Shown: positions 35,352-44,418, counted from the stretch's first letter. The stretch is 49,680 bases of DNA from Parachlamydiales bacterium (GCA_020053915.1 JAGVMG010000063.1:1-49680); one strand, 5' to 3'. Made by a program: numbers and translations. The notes: generated by a model from the letters alone, not told the origin.

Positions 35352-36791
35352 TTAATCAGCTTTTAAAGAAGCCGTATGTTTTTGCGTTCCTAAAGAAACA
35401 ACAACGAGTAGAATTAAGCTACAGGTAAACCCGACCAGCATCGCAGGGATAGGGAAAGAAATGAATTTATTAATGTAGGGCCAAACGCCCGCGACAATTC
35501 CGCCGGCGAGAATCCCGCTCCACGCTCCAAACTTATTGACCTTTCTCCAGTAAAGAGAAAGAAGCAAGAGGGGACCGAAGGCTGATCCAAGTCCTGACCA
35601 GGCGTATAGCACCAACGAATAGATCGAGCTAACTTTGCCATAAGCGATGAGATAAGCAACAATAGAGACTAGGATCACTCCAATGCGTGAAACAATCAAA
35701 AGCTCTTTTGAGGACGCTGTTTTGTTGAAAATTCTCTTGTAAAAGTCTTCCGTTAAGCTCGACGAGAGAACTAGAACTTGCGAGCTCATCGCATTGATTG
35801 TTGCGGCGAGCACTGCACAGAGGATAAAGCCAATCAAGAAGGGAGCAAACGATTGGCGCACCATCTCGATGAACACTTCTTCTGGATTTGCCAGCGTGCC
35901 ATGGAAAAAGGCAATTCCGACCATGCCCACTAATGTTGCCGCAGAAAGAGAAATGATCATCCAGCTCATGCCGATTAGTTTTGATTTTCCAATCTCATGA
36001 ACGTTGCGAATCCCCATGAATTTCGTCACAATATGCGGTTGACCAAAATAGCCAAGACCCCATCCCGCCGTCATGGCGATGATCTCAAAGATTGTCTTCG
36101 CGCTAAAATCCGGAAACAAAGAAGTAGTGAGCTTCTGCGCTGTCACCGCTTGAATCACTCCATGCCATCCGCCCAATTTAGGCATGATAAATAGGGGGAC
36201 AAGGATAATCACAAGCATCAAGAAGAACCCTTGGAACAAATCGATCCAAGCCAGTGTGACATACCCTCCGGTAAACACATAGGGAACTACAATCACAATC
36301 CCAATCAGAATTCCAATATAGTAATCGAGCCCAAAGAGCGTTTCAAGAAGCACGCCTAAGCCCACAAGTCCTGAAGAAATATAAATTGTGTAAAACACCA
36401 GCTGCATAATCGCAGTAAAGACCCGAATCAATCCCGATGTATCCGCTAACCTGCTTTCGAAAAAGGAGGAGAAGGTCAAGCTGTTATATTGTTCTGTTGC
36501 AACTCGAATTTTTGGAGCAATGAGCTGCCAATTGAGAAACATAAAGATAATGAGACCAATAGCTGACCACGCATTAAAAAGCCCCCCCGTCAAAATCACT
36601 GCCGGGTAACCCATAAACAACCAGCTGCTCATATCGCTGGCATGTGCAGCCAGCGCCGTTAACCAATAATTCAAAGAGCGATTGCCGATGATAAAATCGG
36701 TCGCTGAAATGTGCTTACGGTAGGAGAATACTCCAATTGCTAACAACAGGGTGAAATAGCAAAGAACAGCCAATAATTCGTACAGGTGCAT
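35352..36791 (-). CDS. Sodium/solute symporter (SSS family, PutP-like)
   Basis: About 13 hydrophobic segments span the 479-residue protein. RKHISATDFIIGNRSLNYWLTALAAHASDMSSWLFMGYP near the N-terminus is the conserved sodium-site and substrate region of the PutP group, and GWGLGYFGQPHIVTKFMGI is a further landmark. Proline uptake is the best guess, but the substrate is not certain from sequence. An AGAGG site precedes the ATG. Confidence 0.87.
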   Translation of the reverse strand: MHLYELLAVLCYFTLLLAIGVFSYRKHISATDFIIGNRSLNYWLTALAAHASDMSSWLFMGYPAVILTGGLFNAWSAIGLIIFMFLNWQLIAPKIRVATEQYNSLTFSSFFESRLADTSGLIRVFTAIMQLVFYTIYISSGLVGLGVLLETLFGLDYYIGILIGIVIVVPYVFTGGYVTLAWIDLFQGFFLMLVIILVPLFIMPKLGGWHGVIQAVTAQKLTTSLFPDFSAKTIFEIIAMTAGWGLGYFGQPHIVTKFMGIRNVHEIGKSKLIGMSWMIISLSAATLVGMVGIAFFHGTLANPEEVFIEMVRQSFAPFLIGFILCAVLAATINAMSSQVLVLSSSLTEDFYKRIFNKTASSKELLIVSRIGVILVSIVAYLIAYGKVSSIYSLVLYAWSGLGSAFGPLLLLSLYWRKVNKFGAWSGILAGGIVAGVWPYINKFISFPIPAMLVGFTCSLILLVVVSLGTQKHTASLKAD

Positions 36792-36806
36792 GGGCCTCTC
36801 TTCTCA

Positions 36807-36835
36807 ATTTAAGTCAAAATCATGCGATGCGTCAA
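36807..36835 (-). promoter_or_regulatory. Sigma-70-type promoter for the symporter gene
   Basis: TTGACG and TTAAAT are separated by 17 bases on the minus strand and lie just upstream of the ribosome binding site of the symporter gene. Confidence 0.5.
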
Positions 36836-36893
36836 AACGTATTAGACGCCATCTCTTTAGATATAGCATTTTTTGAAAATAAACTGCCAAGTT

Positions 36894-37664
36894 TTAATCC
36901 CTGTCTTTTGGCCGACTCGCTTTTGTTGAGCCATACATCAAGGACGCCTGCGCGAGATTTTCGCGCGCATTGGGGAAAAACTCTTCTAGATGCGCGATGA
37001 GATCTTTCGTCGTCTTGCGCATTGAGTTCTGCCCGACTGGGCACTGGCACGTAATCCGAGAAAATCCATGCAACTTAGCAAATTCCTGGATTTCCGCTTC
37101 TGAAACATAAATGAGGGGACGAATCAGTGTAACCCCATAATCGCGCATCGGCACCTTAGGCAAATTTGCTGCAAATTCCGCCTTATGCAGCAAGTTCATG
37201 AGCAGAGTCTGAATGCTATCCTCGCGATGGTGGCCAAAAGCGATCGTATGCGCACCTACACTTTTTGCCGCATCAAAGATCAGCTTGCGCCGTTCTCTGG
37301 AACAGCTATAACATTCCAAAGACTCCCTCTTTTGACTCGAATTGCAAAGAATGAGATTGACCCCCAGCTCTTTGCAGATCCCCTTGATAAACTGTTCGCT
37401 GATACCCGCCCCACAAGAAAATTCTCCAGAGACATGGATCGCATGTAGCTCCAAGTCGGGCAGACCCCTGCCTAAAATGGCTTTCAGTAAAAAAAGCAAA
37501 GTCAGGCTATCCTTGCCCCCGCTCAGCGCGATGGCCAGTTTATCGGTTCCTTCAAGCAGCTCAAACTCATAGAGCGCCTTGCGGCACATGCTCTCGAGCT
37601 TGCGGCCGAGTTTGGTCCAAGGAGGGCGGGCAACGGGAAGCTGGATATGTAGTAAATCTTTCAT
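36894..37664 (-). CDS. ttcA: tRNA 2-thiocytidine synthetase TtcA-like protein
   Basis: TtcA thiolates cytidine 32 of tRNAs. The PP-loop SGGKDSLTLLFLL binds ATP, and the cysteine pairs CYSCSRERR and CQCPVG mark the Fe-S/thiolation site of the TtcA group. The remaining family landmarks are GHHREDSIQTLLMNLLH and LIRPLIYVSEAEI. 256 aa is a little shorter than E. coli TtcA (about 310). A GTG at 37685 is open in frame, but the promoter -10 box lies almost on it, so I take the ATG at 37664. Confidence 0.88.
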   Translation of the reverse strand: MKDLLHIQLPVARPPWTKLGRKLESMCRKALYEFELLEGTDKLAIALSGGKDSLTLLFLLKAILGRGLPDLELHAIHVSGEFSCGAGISEQFIKGICKELGVNLILCNSSQKRESLECYSCSRERRKLIFDAAKSVGAHTIAFGHHREDSIQTLLMNLLHKAEFAANLPKVPMRDYGVTLIRPLIYVSEAEIQEFAKLHGFSRITCQCPVGQNSMRKTTKDLIAHLEEFFPNARENLAQASLMYGSTKASRPKDRD

Positions 37665-37686
37665 TTTTTCTCGAATTGAGGTCACA

Positions 37687-37716
37687 ATTATACCCCTATT
37701 CGGATCACCAATTCAA
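37687..37716 (-). promoter_or_regulatory. Sigma-70-type promoter for ttcA
   Basis: TTGAAT and a perfect TATAAT are 18 bases apart on the minus strand. Transcription would begin around the GTG at 37685, which supports the downstream ATG as the real start. Confidence 0.55.
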
Positions 37717-37757
37717 GCCCCATTTTTCCTGCATTCTCGAGGAAAAAGGCTTTTTTC

Positions 37758-37786
37758 TAGACAAATTCCGATTTCTTGCGTATCCT
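37758..37786 (+). promoter_or_regulatory. Sigma-70-type promoter for the SEC-C gene
   Basis: TAGACA and TATCCT are 17 bases apart, about 30 bases before the SEC-C gene's start codon. Confidence 0.45.
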
Positions 37787-37813
37787 CACGTGCTATTGTG
37801 AAATAAGGTGGAA

Positions 37814-38056
37814 ATGTCTAAAGTTGGCCGTAACGATCCATGTCCCTGTGGTTCTGGAAAAAAATATAAGAAGTGCTGCGAAGAAAACACCAAGCATAAG
37901 AAATTATCAGCGCGGGTTTTGACACAAGGTCTTCCATTCCAACCAGAATCTCAAGACACATCGAAAGTTTCCTCCATGTTTTTTAAACGTGCAGTGACTC
38001 AACTGAATGAGAAGCCAACTGAACCACCAGAGGAGATCAAAAATCCCGTCATGTAA
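37814..38056 (+). CDS. SEC-C motif protein
   Basis: The N-terminus [19 protein letters not shown] is the zinc-binding SEC-C motif found at the end of SecA and in small stand-alone proteins. The other ~55 residues are polar with no clear domain. I choose the ATG at 37814, with AAGG five bases ahead, over the GTG at 37808. A CCGTCAT-GTA-ATGACGG hairpin spans the stop codon (38046-38062). Its partner is unknown; a role near protein export or ribosomes is only a guess. Confidence 0.8.
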   Translation: MSKVGRNDPCPCGSGKKYKKCCEENTKHKKLSARVLTQGLPFQPESQDTSKVSSMFFKRAVTQLNEKPTEPPEEIKNPVM

Positions 38057-38128
38057 TGACGGTGACACATATGCGAGGCTTCTTCCTCCTTGGAAAATCA
38101 AAAAAAAAGGGGAGCCTCAAATAACTTA

Positions 38129-38158
38129 TTGTGTGAAAATCATACCGTTTGGTATAAG
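38129..38158 (+). promoter_or_regulatory. Promoter of the tRNA-Thr/tRNA-Tyr unit
   Basis: TTGTGT and TATAAG are 18 bases apart and the -10 box ends 14 bases before tRNA-Thr, a normal spacing for a tRNA promoter. Confidence 0.5.
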
Positions 38159-38172
38159 TTTCACTTCCTAAC

Positions 38173-38244
38173 GCTGGAGTAGCTCAATGGTATAGCATCC
38201 GCCTTGTAAGCGGACGGTTGAGGGTTCAATTCCTTTCTCCAGCA
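38173..38244 (+). tRNA. tRNA-Thr (TGT)
   Basis: Cloverleaf with acceptor GCTGGAG / CTCCAGC and discriminator A, D-arm GCTCAATGGTATAGC, and anticodon stem TCCGC/GCGGA with loop CTTGTAA, so the anticodon is TGT. CCA is not encoded. Confidence 0.96.
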
Positions 38245-38263
38245 ACTTTTTCCCTTCGTCTTC

Positions 38264-38345
38264 GGGGGTGTCGCATAGTGGCAATTGCAGGGGACTGTAA
38301 ATCCCTCGGCTTCGGCCTCCGCTGGTTCGAGTCCAGCCGCCCCCA
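38264..38345 (+). tRNA. tRNA-Tyr (GTA)
   Basis: A class II tRNA: acceptor GGGGGTG / CGCCCCC with discriminator A, anticodon loop CTGTAAA giving GTA, a long variable arm (around CGGCTTCGGCC) and T-arm GCTGGTTCGAGTCCAGC. Accessory genes start right after it, so its 3' end is a candidate integration site. Confidence 0.96.
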
Positions 38346-38375
38346 ATCCCTTACGATCAAAGGGTTATAATGTTT

Positions 38376-38410
38376 GCCTTCCAGTTGAAAATTCTGGAAG
38401 GCGATTTTTT
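38376..38410 (+). terminator. Rho-independent terminator after tRNA-Tyr
   Basis: GCCTTCCAG / CTGGAAGGC form a 9-bp stem with a 9-base loop, followed at once by GATTTTTTG. This is a textbook terminator for the tRNA-Thr/tRNA-Tyr transcript. Confidence 0.85.
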
Positions 38411-38472
38411 GTCCAACCCCTGTCCAACCTTTTCGTGATAACGAAGACTAAGGGAAATATAAGGGCGTAAAC

Positions 38473-39012
38473 ATGGCTGCCTGGCAAAAAGATGTTATCA
38501 TGATTGCTGTAGGATGGACCTTAGGTCTCTTTACCTTGCCTATTTCAAAAGATATGGAAGTGAAAGAGAAATGCCTTAATAGCTTATACGAGTTAAAGAG
38601 ACTTCTAGAAAGACTTTCAAAACAAATGCGCAGCCCAAGCAGAACCGAGCAAGGGTACACAGCGCTTCTCATGGAAACCAAACCGGTGATCGAAAAGTTG
38701 GATGTCGAAAAGTCGGGGCTATTATTTCCTTCTCATTTGTTAAATGATCTGATTGCTAAAAGCCTTGTCCTTTTTAGAAAGTTTGATCCAGAGCACGAAA
38801 ATTGCGCTTATCACCCTACCCAAACTTCAGTCATGCTGGTCATGGCCTGGGGAGGAACTGATACGCACAATCCCAATTTTGATAGGATAGAAAAAATTCA
38901 GAAGTTTATTAGAAAGCCCTTTCCAATCAGGTCGGTAGAGTGGCTCTTTTCATTCTTTAGACGTGGTTGGCAGAAAATTTTCAGTAGCTCCTCAAACGAG
39001 CAGCTTTCTTAA
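38473..39012 (+). CDS. Hypothetical protein with an N-terminal membrane segment
   Basis: I do not recognise this 179-aa protein. Residues ~8-25 (VIMIAVGWTLGLFTLPI) are hydrophobic and could anchor it. A helical, Lys/Glu-rich part follows, and the C-terminus has LVMAWGGTDTHNPNFDRI, which might be a small conserved patch. The next gene on the same strand starts 240 bases later. Codon use and length suggest a real but accessory gene. Confidence 0.55.
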   Translation: MAAWQKDVIMIAVGWTLGLFTLPISKDMEVKEKCLNSLYELKRLLERLSKQMRSPSRTEQGYTALLMETKPVIEKLDVEKSGLLFPSHLLNDLIAKSLVLFRKFDPEHENCAYHPTQTSVMLVMAWGGTDTHNPNFDRIEKIQKFIRKPFPIRSVEWLFSFFRRGWQKIFSSSSNEQLS

Positions 39013-39252
39013 TTCAGAAAGGAAAGAATTTTGGTGATCCGATTCTGGAAAACCTCTGGATGGAGAATCGTGCTTATCGCCTTGCGAATTTCGCCTTCTT
39101 GTTTTCACTTTTTTTCTCAAAAAAACTTCTCAGTGTGAAAAAAGACTTTACCTTTCTGTATCACAAAATATCCTTAAAAGGATTTAAATGGTTCAGAGTT
39201 GTTTTTAAAAATAGTTTTGTCTGCTATTGTTGCAGCAGAAGAGGGAGCAATT
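39013..39252. other. Intergenic stretch before the DUF5681-like gene
   Basis: AT-rich and without a convincing gene. A TTTTCAC / GTGAAAA inverted pair around 39103-39146 encloses T- and A-runs. It probably holds the promoter for the next two genes. Confidence 0.3.
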
Positions 39253-39735
39253 GTGTCGGAAGTGATCAAATCACCTGAAAATACAGGACAAATACAGGAA
39301 AAGGGAAAATACAAGAAAGGTCATTCGGGCAATCCACACGGCAAGCCCAAGGGTGCTAGAAACAGATCTACACTTGCTGCCGAAGCCCTATTAGAAGGCT
39401 CTTTAGATAAAATCTGCAAGAAAGTTGAAGAAGAAGCACTAAACGGCAATATGCAAGCTGCCAAGATGATTTTAGAGAGATTTCTTCCACCTAGAAAAGA
39501 CCGCTGTATCAAAATTGATCTTCCTCCCATCACTACTTACAGCGATGTACTAAACGCTGTTGGTTTTATCGTGAATGCCGTCGGAAAAGGAAAAATCACC
39601 CCTTCTGAAGGAGAATTGCTATCGAGAACAGTCGAGAGCTATTCCAAAGCTTTAGAGTCTTACCAGCTTGAGGCAAGACTGAAAAGTATTGAAGAAAGCC
39701 TCAACAGGAAGTTAAATCATGAAGTCCATCAATAA
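39253..39735 (+). CDS. DUF5681-like phage-associated protein
   Basis: The N-terminal block KYKKGHSGNPHGKPKGARNR follows the F-x-x-GxSGNPxGRPKG pattern of DUF5681, a family often coded beside terminases and other phage or transposon genes. A helical region with MQAAKMILERFLPPRKD comes next, and the C-terminus may form a coiled coil. I start at the GTG at 39253, five bases after a GAGGGAG site; the frame is open to an ATG at 39199 without such a site. It overlaps the following small gene by 17 bases. No terminase is near, so this looks like a mobile-element remnant. Confidence 0.65.
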   Translation: MSEVIKSPENTGQIQEKGKYKKGHSGNPHGKPKGARNRSTLAAEALLEGSLDKICKKVEEEALNGNMQAAKMILERFLPPRKDRCIKIDLPPITTYSDVLNAVGFIVNAVGKGKITPSEGELLSRTVESYSKALESYQLEARLKSIEESLNRKLNHEVHQ

Positions 39736-39940
39736 ACAACGAGTCGAAAATCTAGAAAAAGTCTTCCACTTAAAAGACGGCAAGCCGACCTTTGCCATGG
39801 TTATTTATGATCCTGTCATGGAGGAGTGTGATCTCGATAAAATTGATATCGATGCCGAAACAGTGTTATTCCTGCCTGATAATGGAAGAGATCCTGATTA
39901 TCTGCAAATACCCAAAGGGTCTTACAAGGTATTTGACTGA
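39719..39940 (+). CDS. Small acidic protein paired with the DUF5681-like gene
   Basis: A 73-aa, Asp/Glu-rich protein (ECDLDKIDIDAETVLFLPDN) that starts inside the end of the DUF5681-like gene, which suggests translational coupling. I recognise no family. Similar small proteins often follow DUF5681 genes in phage-derived clusters, as I recall, but I cannot verify that here. Confidence 0.5.
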   Translation: MKSINKQRVENLEKVFHLKDGKPTFAMVIYDPVMEECDLDKIDIDAETVLFLPDNGRDPDYLQIPKGSYKVFD

Positions 39941-39980
39941 TAGCTCTAAAAGTACAGCTGCCCATTCAGATGTAAAGTGC

Positions 39981-40148
39981 CTATTTTTTTGTCAGGCGAC
40001 TTATTTTTGTCAGCATGATTGCTAATAGAACTGTCTGGGTAACAAGTGCGATGACGACTACCCAACCAAATACCTCCATACCCATACAGCAACTCTTCAT
40101 CATGCTCATCATTTCATTGTTGCCTTGCATCATGTTCATCTGATCCAT
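39981..40148 (-). CDS. 55-aa methionine-rich small membrane protein in the metal cluster
   Basis: This reading frame was found by direct translation. The N-terminus is very Met-rich (MDQMNMMQGNNEMMSMMK), followed by a CC pair and Met residues, and then one membrane helix (VFGWVVVIALVTQTVLLAIM) and a basic tail. Met-rich extracytoplasmic segments are typical copper(I)-binding tails. An AGAGG site lies 8 bases before the ATG. It is the last gene of the minus-strand run with both P-type ATPases. I know of no named family. Confidence 0.6.
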   Translation of the reverse strand: MDQMNMMQGNNEMMSMMKSCCMGMEVFGWVVVIALVTQTVLLAIMLTKISRLTKK

Positions 40149-40166
40149 CTATCAAGCCTCTTTATG

Positions 40167-40298
40167 TTAATGGCAACCTTTATGTTTATCATCATCCTTG
40201 TTTTTGCCTTTGCGTAACCCCTTTATAAGCGAGCCACCACAACAACCAAGCATGCAAATTGCTAGAACAAGCACTATAATAATCGTTGTCCAATCCAT
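40167..40298 (-). CDS. 43-aa Cys-rich small membrane protein in the metal cluster
   Basis: Found by direct translation. A single hydrophobic segment (TTIIIVLVLAICMLGCCGG) is followed by a short Lys/Asp-rich tail ending in HKGCH. Four cysteines and the terminal His suggest metal contact or assembly with the neighbouring ATPase, but that is inference. The ATG is preceded by AAGG at a suitable distance. It starts 49 bases after copA and lies 18 bases before the Met-rich gene. Confidence 0.55.
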   Translation of the reverse strand: MDWTTIIIVLVLAICMLGCCGGSLIKGLRKGKNKDDDKHKGCH

Positions 40299-40347
40299 CT
40301 AAGTGCCTTCATTTACCTTCTGCCATTAATCTTATCCCTACAGACTA

Positions 40348-42534
40348 TCATAATTTTTGTCTATTCAATCTCAGGGAATTCATAATAACTGATACAGAGC
40401 TGAGAGTCATCGCAGCACTTGCAATAATGGGGCTAAGTAAGAGTCCAAACACGGGGTAGAGGATCCCTGCCGCAATAGGAACACCTAAAGTGTTATAAAT
40501 AAACGCAAACCAGAGATTTTGTTTAATATTGCGCATGGTGGCATGACTGAGCTTTCTTGCTCTTGCAATTCCTCTGAGGTCTCCTTTAACAAGGGTAATC
40601 CCTGCACTCTCTATGGCAATATCAGTACCAGTTCCCATCGCAATGCCGACATTAGCTTGGGCAAGTGCTGGAGCGTCGTTGATGCCATCCCCAGCCATAG
40701 CTACAATCCGCCCCTCTGCTTGAAGGTCCTTGATGATCTTATTCTTATTCTCGGGTAAGACTTCGGCTTCAATTTCGTCGATACCCAGCGCTTGTCCTAC
40801 TGCGCTTGCCGTTGTTTTATTATCCCCTGTTACCATGACAATCCGAACACCCTCTTTATGCAACATTTCGATGGCTTCTTTGGTGGACGTTTTGATGACA
40901 TCTGAGACAGCAAGCACCCCAGCTAATTTCTCATCGATTGCTAGATATAAGACGGTTTGACCTTGCTGACGTAGAGATTCAGTCTTTTCTGAGGCAATAC
41001 TCAGATCAATTTTTAAGTCTGAAAGGAGCTTTTGATTGCCAATCGCTACCGTTTTTCCTGTTATTTTCCCAATAACTCCCTTCCCCGTCATACTCTTGAA
41101 GTCTTCTACAGGCAGAAAGGATAGGCTTTTTTCTTTGGCCCTGGATACAATGGGAGTTCCTAATGGGTGTTCACTGGAAATTTCCAAACTAGCAGCTAGT
41201 AGAAGGAGTTCATCCTCATTTTTTTCTCCAAAACTCAAAATCGTCGTTAATTTTGGTTTCCCCTCGGTCAAAGTTCCCGTTTTGTCTACAACAACAGTAT
41301 CCACTTTGGACATCAACTCAAGAGCTTCAGCGTTTTTGATCAAAATACCCGATCTAGCCCCTTGACCCACACCGACCATAATGGACATTGGGGTCGCAAG
41401 ACCTAGAGCGCATGGGCAAGCAATGATGAGAACAGCGACGGCATTAATGAGCGCATGGGCAAAAGCTGGAGGAGGCCCCGCAAATCCCCAGACAATGAAC
41501 GTAAGAAAGGCTACAGCTACGACGGCAGGGACAAAGTAAGAAGACACTAGATCCGCAAGCTTCTGAATAGGAGCACGACTGCGTTGTGCGTCGCTGACCA
41601 TTTGAATTATCCTAGAGAGAAGTGTTTCTCTGCCCACCCGTTCAGCTCGCATAATAAAGCTTCCATTACCATTCAAGGTAGCTCCAGTTGCCTTGTCGCC
41701 AATATGTTTGCTGACTGGAAAAGGCTCTCCCGTGATCATAGACTCATCGATGGAACTGTTTCCTTCAAGAACGATTCCATCGGTGGGGATTTTTTCACCA
41801 GGTCTTACACGTAACATGTCTCCTTTTTTGACCTCTTCAAGGGGGATATCTTTTTCACTTTTATCTGCCAAAATAATCCGCGCTGTTTTAGGTGCTAAGT
41901 TTAGAAGAGCTCGAATCGCATGGCTTGTTCTGTCCCTAGCCCTTAGCTCTAAAACCTGGCCTAAGAGAACTAAGACAGTGATCACACTAGCCGCCTCAAA
42001 ATAGACGGGGATTTGATTGCCTTTCTCCTGAAAAGATGGAGGAAAGATCGAAGGCCAGAATGCAGCAATCATACTATAGAGATAAGCTGCTCCCACACCA
42101 ATGCTGATCAAGGTAAACATATTTAAATTGCGGTTGATAATAGAGCTATAGCCTCGTGTAAAAAACGGCCATCCGCCCCAAAGAACTACGGGTGTTGCAA
42201 GGGCTGCTTGAATCCATAGACTCGTAGAGGTCGAGAAGCTCAGTGAGAAAAGAGGACCTAGCATGGTCAAAAATAGGATGGGGAATGTTAACAAAAGGCC
42301 TACCCAAAAACGCAAAGTCATTTCCCTCAGCTCTATGTTTTCCTCTTTTTCTGCTGTAAAGAATTTGGGTTCCAATGCCATCCCGCAAATAGGACAGCTT
42401 CCTGGTTTAGGTTGTGTAATTTGAGGATGCATGGGGCAAGTGTATTCAATAGGGGAATTGGAAGGAGGAATGCTATTTGTTTTATCAGAAGAAGAATGCT
42501 GAGAAGAAGAGCAACAATGAGGTTTGGGTTTCAT
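40348..42534 (-). CDS. copA: Copper-exporting P1B-type ATPase
   Basis: The pump moves Cu(I) out of the cytosol. The N-terminus has a Cys/His stretch and then the heavy-metal-binding domain [20 protein letters not shown] in place of a ferredoxin-like HMA domain. Eight hydrophobic segments, the metal site [10 protein letters not shown], the phosphorylation motif [11 protein letters not shown] and the hinge [20 protein letters not shown] are intact. Length 728 aa. I start at the second ATG (42534), five bases after AAAGGA; the first ATG at 42540 lies on that site. The gene is 36 bases downstream of the Zn/Cd ATPase. Confidence 0.95.
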   Translation of the reverse strand: MKPKPHCCSSSQHSSSDKTNSIPPSNSPIEYTCPMHPQITQPKPGSCPICGMALEPKFFTAEKEENIELREMTLRFWVGLLLTFPILFLTMLGPLFSLSFSTSTSLWIQAALATPVVLWGGWPFFTRGYSSIINRNLNMFTLISIGVGAAYLYSMIAAFWPSIFPPSFQEKGNQIPVYFEAASVITVLVLLGQVLELRARDRTSHAIRALLNLAPKTARIILADKSEKDIPLEEVKKGDMLRVRPGEKIPTDGIVLEGNSSIDESMITGEPFPVSKHIGDKATGATLNGNGSFIMRAERVGRETLLSRIIQMVSDAQRSRAPIQKLADLVSSYFVPAVVAVAFLTFIVWGFAGPPPAFAHALINAVAVLIIACPCALGLATPMSIMVGVGQGARSGILIKNAEALELMSKVDTVVVDKTGTLTEGKPKLTTILSFGEKNEDELLLLAASLEISSEHPLGTPIVSRAKEKSLSFLPVEDFKSMTGKGVIGKITGKTVAIGNQKLLSDLKIDLSIASEKTESLRQQGQTVLYLAIDEKLAGVLAVSDVIKTSTKEAIEMLHKEGVRIVMVTGDNKTTASAVGQALGIDEIEAEVLPENKNKIIKDLQAEGRIVAMAGDGINDAPALAQANVGIAMGTGTDIAIESAGITLVKGDLRGIARARKLSHATMRNIKQNLWFAFIYNTLGVPIAAGILYPVFGLLLSPIIASAAMTLSSVSVIMNSLRLNRQKL

Positions 42535-42570
42535 GATCATCCTTTAAAAACTTTTTTGCACTCATGATTG

Positions 42571-44418
42571 CTACGTCACTTTGGAGAGTCTGAAACTATG
42601 CAGAATGACAATCACTGTCATCCCCACGTCTGCAAAAATCGCTAAAGCTAAGTTACTCATCCCTATTAAGGCAAGTGAGATAAAAGTTAATTTTACAGCT
42701 ATGGCTAGAAGCGTGTTGATTCGGATTGTCTGAATGCTTTTCCTGCCAAGACGCACTAAAAATGGGAGACGATTCAAGTGGTCATTTAAAATCACGATCG
42801 AAGCGGTTTCAATTGCTGTATCGCTTCCTAAGTCACTCATAGTGATTCCAACGTTTGCAAGTGCTAGAGCGGGTGCGTCATTGATTCCATCTCCTACCAT
42901 TGCGACAGCAGTATACTGAGATAAAAGTTCTCGGATAGCTTGCGCTTTGTCTTCTGGCAGCAGATTTGCTTTTACCTCTTGGATCCCAACTTTCTGGGCG
43001 ACTGCAAATGCTGAGGTTTTATGATCGCCCGTCAACATGATTGGAGTAATTCCCATTTTTTTGAGATCTTCTATCACTTGCGCGCTTTCCGGGCGGATTT
43101 TATCCTGCAATCCAATAACCCCTTCAACCTCTTTATGGGTACAAATCACGATCGCTGTTTTGCCTTCATTCTGTAATAGGCTAATTTTTTCTAAAACTGT
43201 ATCTGGGACTCGATGTTCTTCTAAAATAAACTCTAACTTCCCTATGCAGTGATGTTTATCTTCGCAGACGAGGCAATCAGCCTGTGCTCCTTTACCCACT
43301 TTAATTTGAAAGTTTTCTATAGGATGCAAAGCAAGATTTTCTTCTTGAGCGGCTTTTACAATACTTTGTGCTAAGGGGTGTTCTGATTGGGTTTCAATTC
43401 CCGCCGCACAGCTTAAAAGCTGCTCTCTTGTCTGATTTCCTAAGGATATTACGTCTGTGACAACAGGGTTTCCAAAGGTCAAGGTACGGGTCTTGTCTAG
43501 CGCAATTGCCTTAATTTTTCCCATTGCCTCAAGAAATCGTCCGCCCTTGATCAGAATGCCCTGTTTAGCTGCATTTCCAATTGCAGAATAGATAGATACA
43601 GGAGTTGAAATCACTAAAGCACAAGGGCATGCAATTACTAGTAGAGATAATGCTTCTTGCAAACTCTGGCGGAAAGGGACGGAGAAAAAATAAGGGGGTA
43701 TAGTCATCCAGAGAAAAGCCAATAGGACTATAGTTGGGGTGTAGTAAGAAGAAAATGCTTCGATGAATTTGTGTGTTTTAGCTTTTAGTTGAAAAGCTTG
43801 CGATGTAATTTCTTGGATTTTTGCCAAAGTCGTATTTCTGGCTTTTTTTGTCACTCGGACTTCGATATATCCCTGTTTATTTAAAGTGCCCGCAAAAACT
43901 GAGTCGCCAGACATTTTATCTTTGGGGATAGGCTCTCCCGTAATGGCAGCTTCATCGACCGCCGTAAACCCAAGGGTAACGATGCCATCTAGTGGGATCA
44001 TTTCTCCTGGCTTTACGATGATAATATCATCAACATCGACCTCTTCCACGGGAACAGAGCGGTCCAGCTTTTTGATAAAAGCCGTTTTAGGCATCTTTTC
44101 AGCTAAAGATCGGAGTGCTTCTTTGCTTGTTTCTATCCCATGTTCTTCTAATTTTTCAGCTAGATTGAATAGGACAACTACAATGGCAGCCTCGACATAT
44201 TTCTCTAAATAAAAGGCTCCAATAGCTGCAATAACTATCAGCAAATTGATGCTTTTGAAATTAAGATGGATGATAGATTTTAAACCATCAAGTATTGTTT
44301 TATGACCTATCAAGATGATGACAAGAAGATAAAAAGGAAAGGCGATGAACATAGGCAACTTAAAACCGGAAAGCGATAGGGCCTCAAGTATTCCCACAAC
44401 GAATAAAGAAAATAGCAA
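42571..44418 (-). CDS. Zinc/cadmium-type P1B ATPase with altered DKTGT motif
   Basis: The gene has the P1B layout: six to eight hydrophobic segments, metal site CPCALVISTP typical of Zn/Cd/Pb pumps, TGEPIPKDK and [18 protein letters not shown]. The phosphorylation motif reads DKTRT (Asp308; Arg311 from codon 43486-43488) instead of the invariant DKTGT, so the phosphorylated loop is probably damaged. No N-terminal HMA domain is present. The start is uncertain: TTG at 44418 is used here, and the frame is open for 15 more codons upstream without an ATG or GTG. Length 615 aa. It lies between a small exported protein and copA. Confidence 0.88.
   Translation of the reverse strand: MLFSLFVVGILEALSLSGFKLPMFIAFPFYLLVIILIGHKTILDGLKSIIHLNFKSINLLIVIAAIGAFYLEKYVEAAIVVVLFNLAEKLEEHGIETSKEALRSLAEKMPKTAFIKKLDRSVPVEEVDVDDIIIVKPGEMIPLDGIVTLGFTAVDEAAITGEPIPKDKMSGDSVFAGTLNKQGYIEVRVTKKARNTTLAKIQEITSQAFQLKAKTHKFIEAFSSYYTPTIVLLAFLWMTIPPYFFSVPFRQSLQEALSLLVIACPCALVISTPVSIYSAIGNAAKQGILIKGGRFLEAMGKIKAIALDKTRTLTFGNPVVTDVISLGNQTREQLLSCAAGIETQSEHPLAQSIVKAAQEENLALHPIENFQIKVGKGAQADCLVCEDKHHCIGKLEFILEEHRVPDTVLEKISLLQNEGKTAIVICTHKEVEGVIGLQDKIRPESAQVIEDLKKMGITPIMLTGDHKTSAFAVAQKVGIQEVKANLLPEDKAQAIRELLSQYTAVAMVGDGINDAPALALANVGITMSDLGSDTAIETASIVILNDHLNRLPFLVRLGRKSIQTIRINTLLAIAVKLTFISLALIGMSNLALAIFADVGMTVIVILHSFRLSKVT

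Noticed and set aside
38075-38118. GAGGCT / AGCCTC inverted pair after the SEC-C gene
   Set aside because: The stem is only 6 bp with a 32-base A-rich loop and no T-run; too weak to call a terminator.
39060-39278. 72-codon plus-strand frame before the DUF5681-like gene
   Set aside because: No ribosome binding site, Phe/Lys/Cys-rich translation from AT-rich DNA, and it overlaps the better supported gene.
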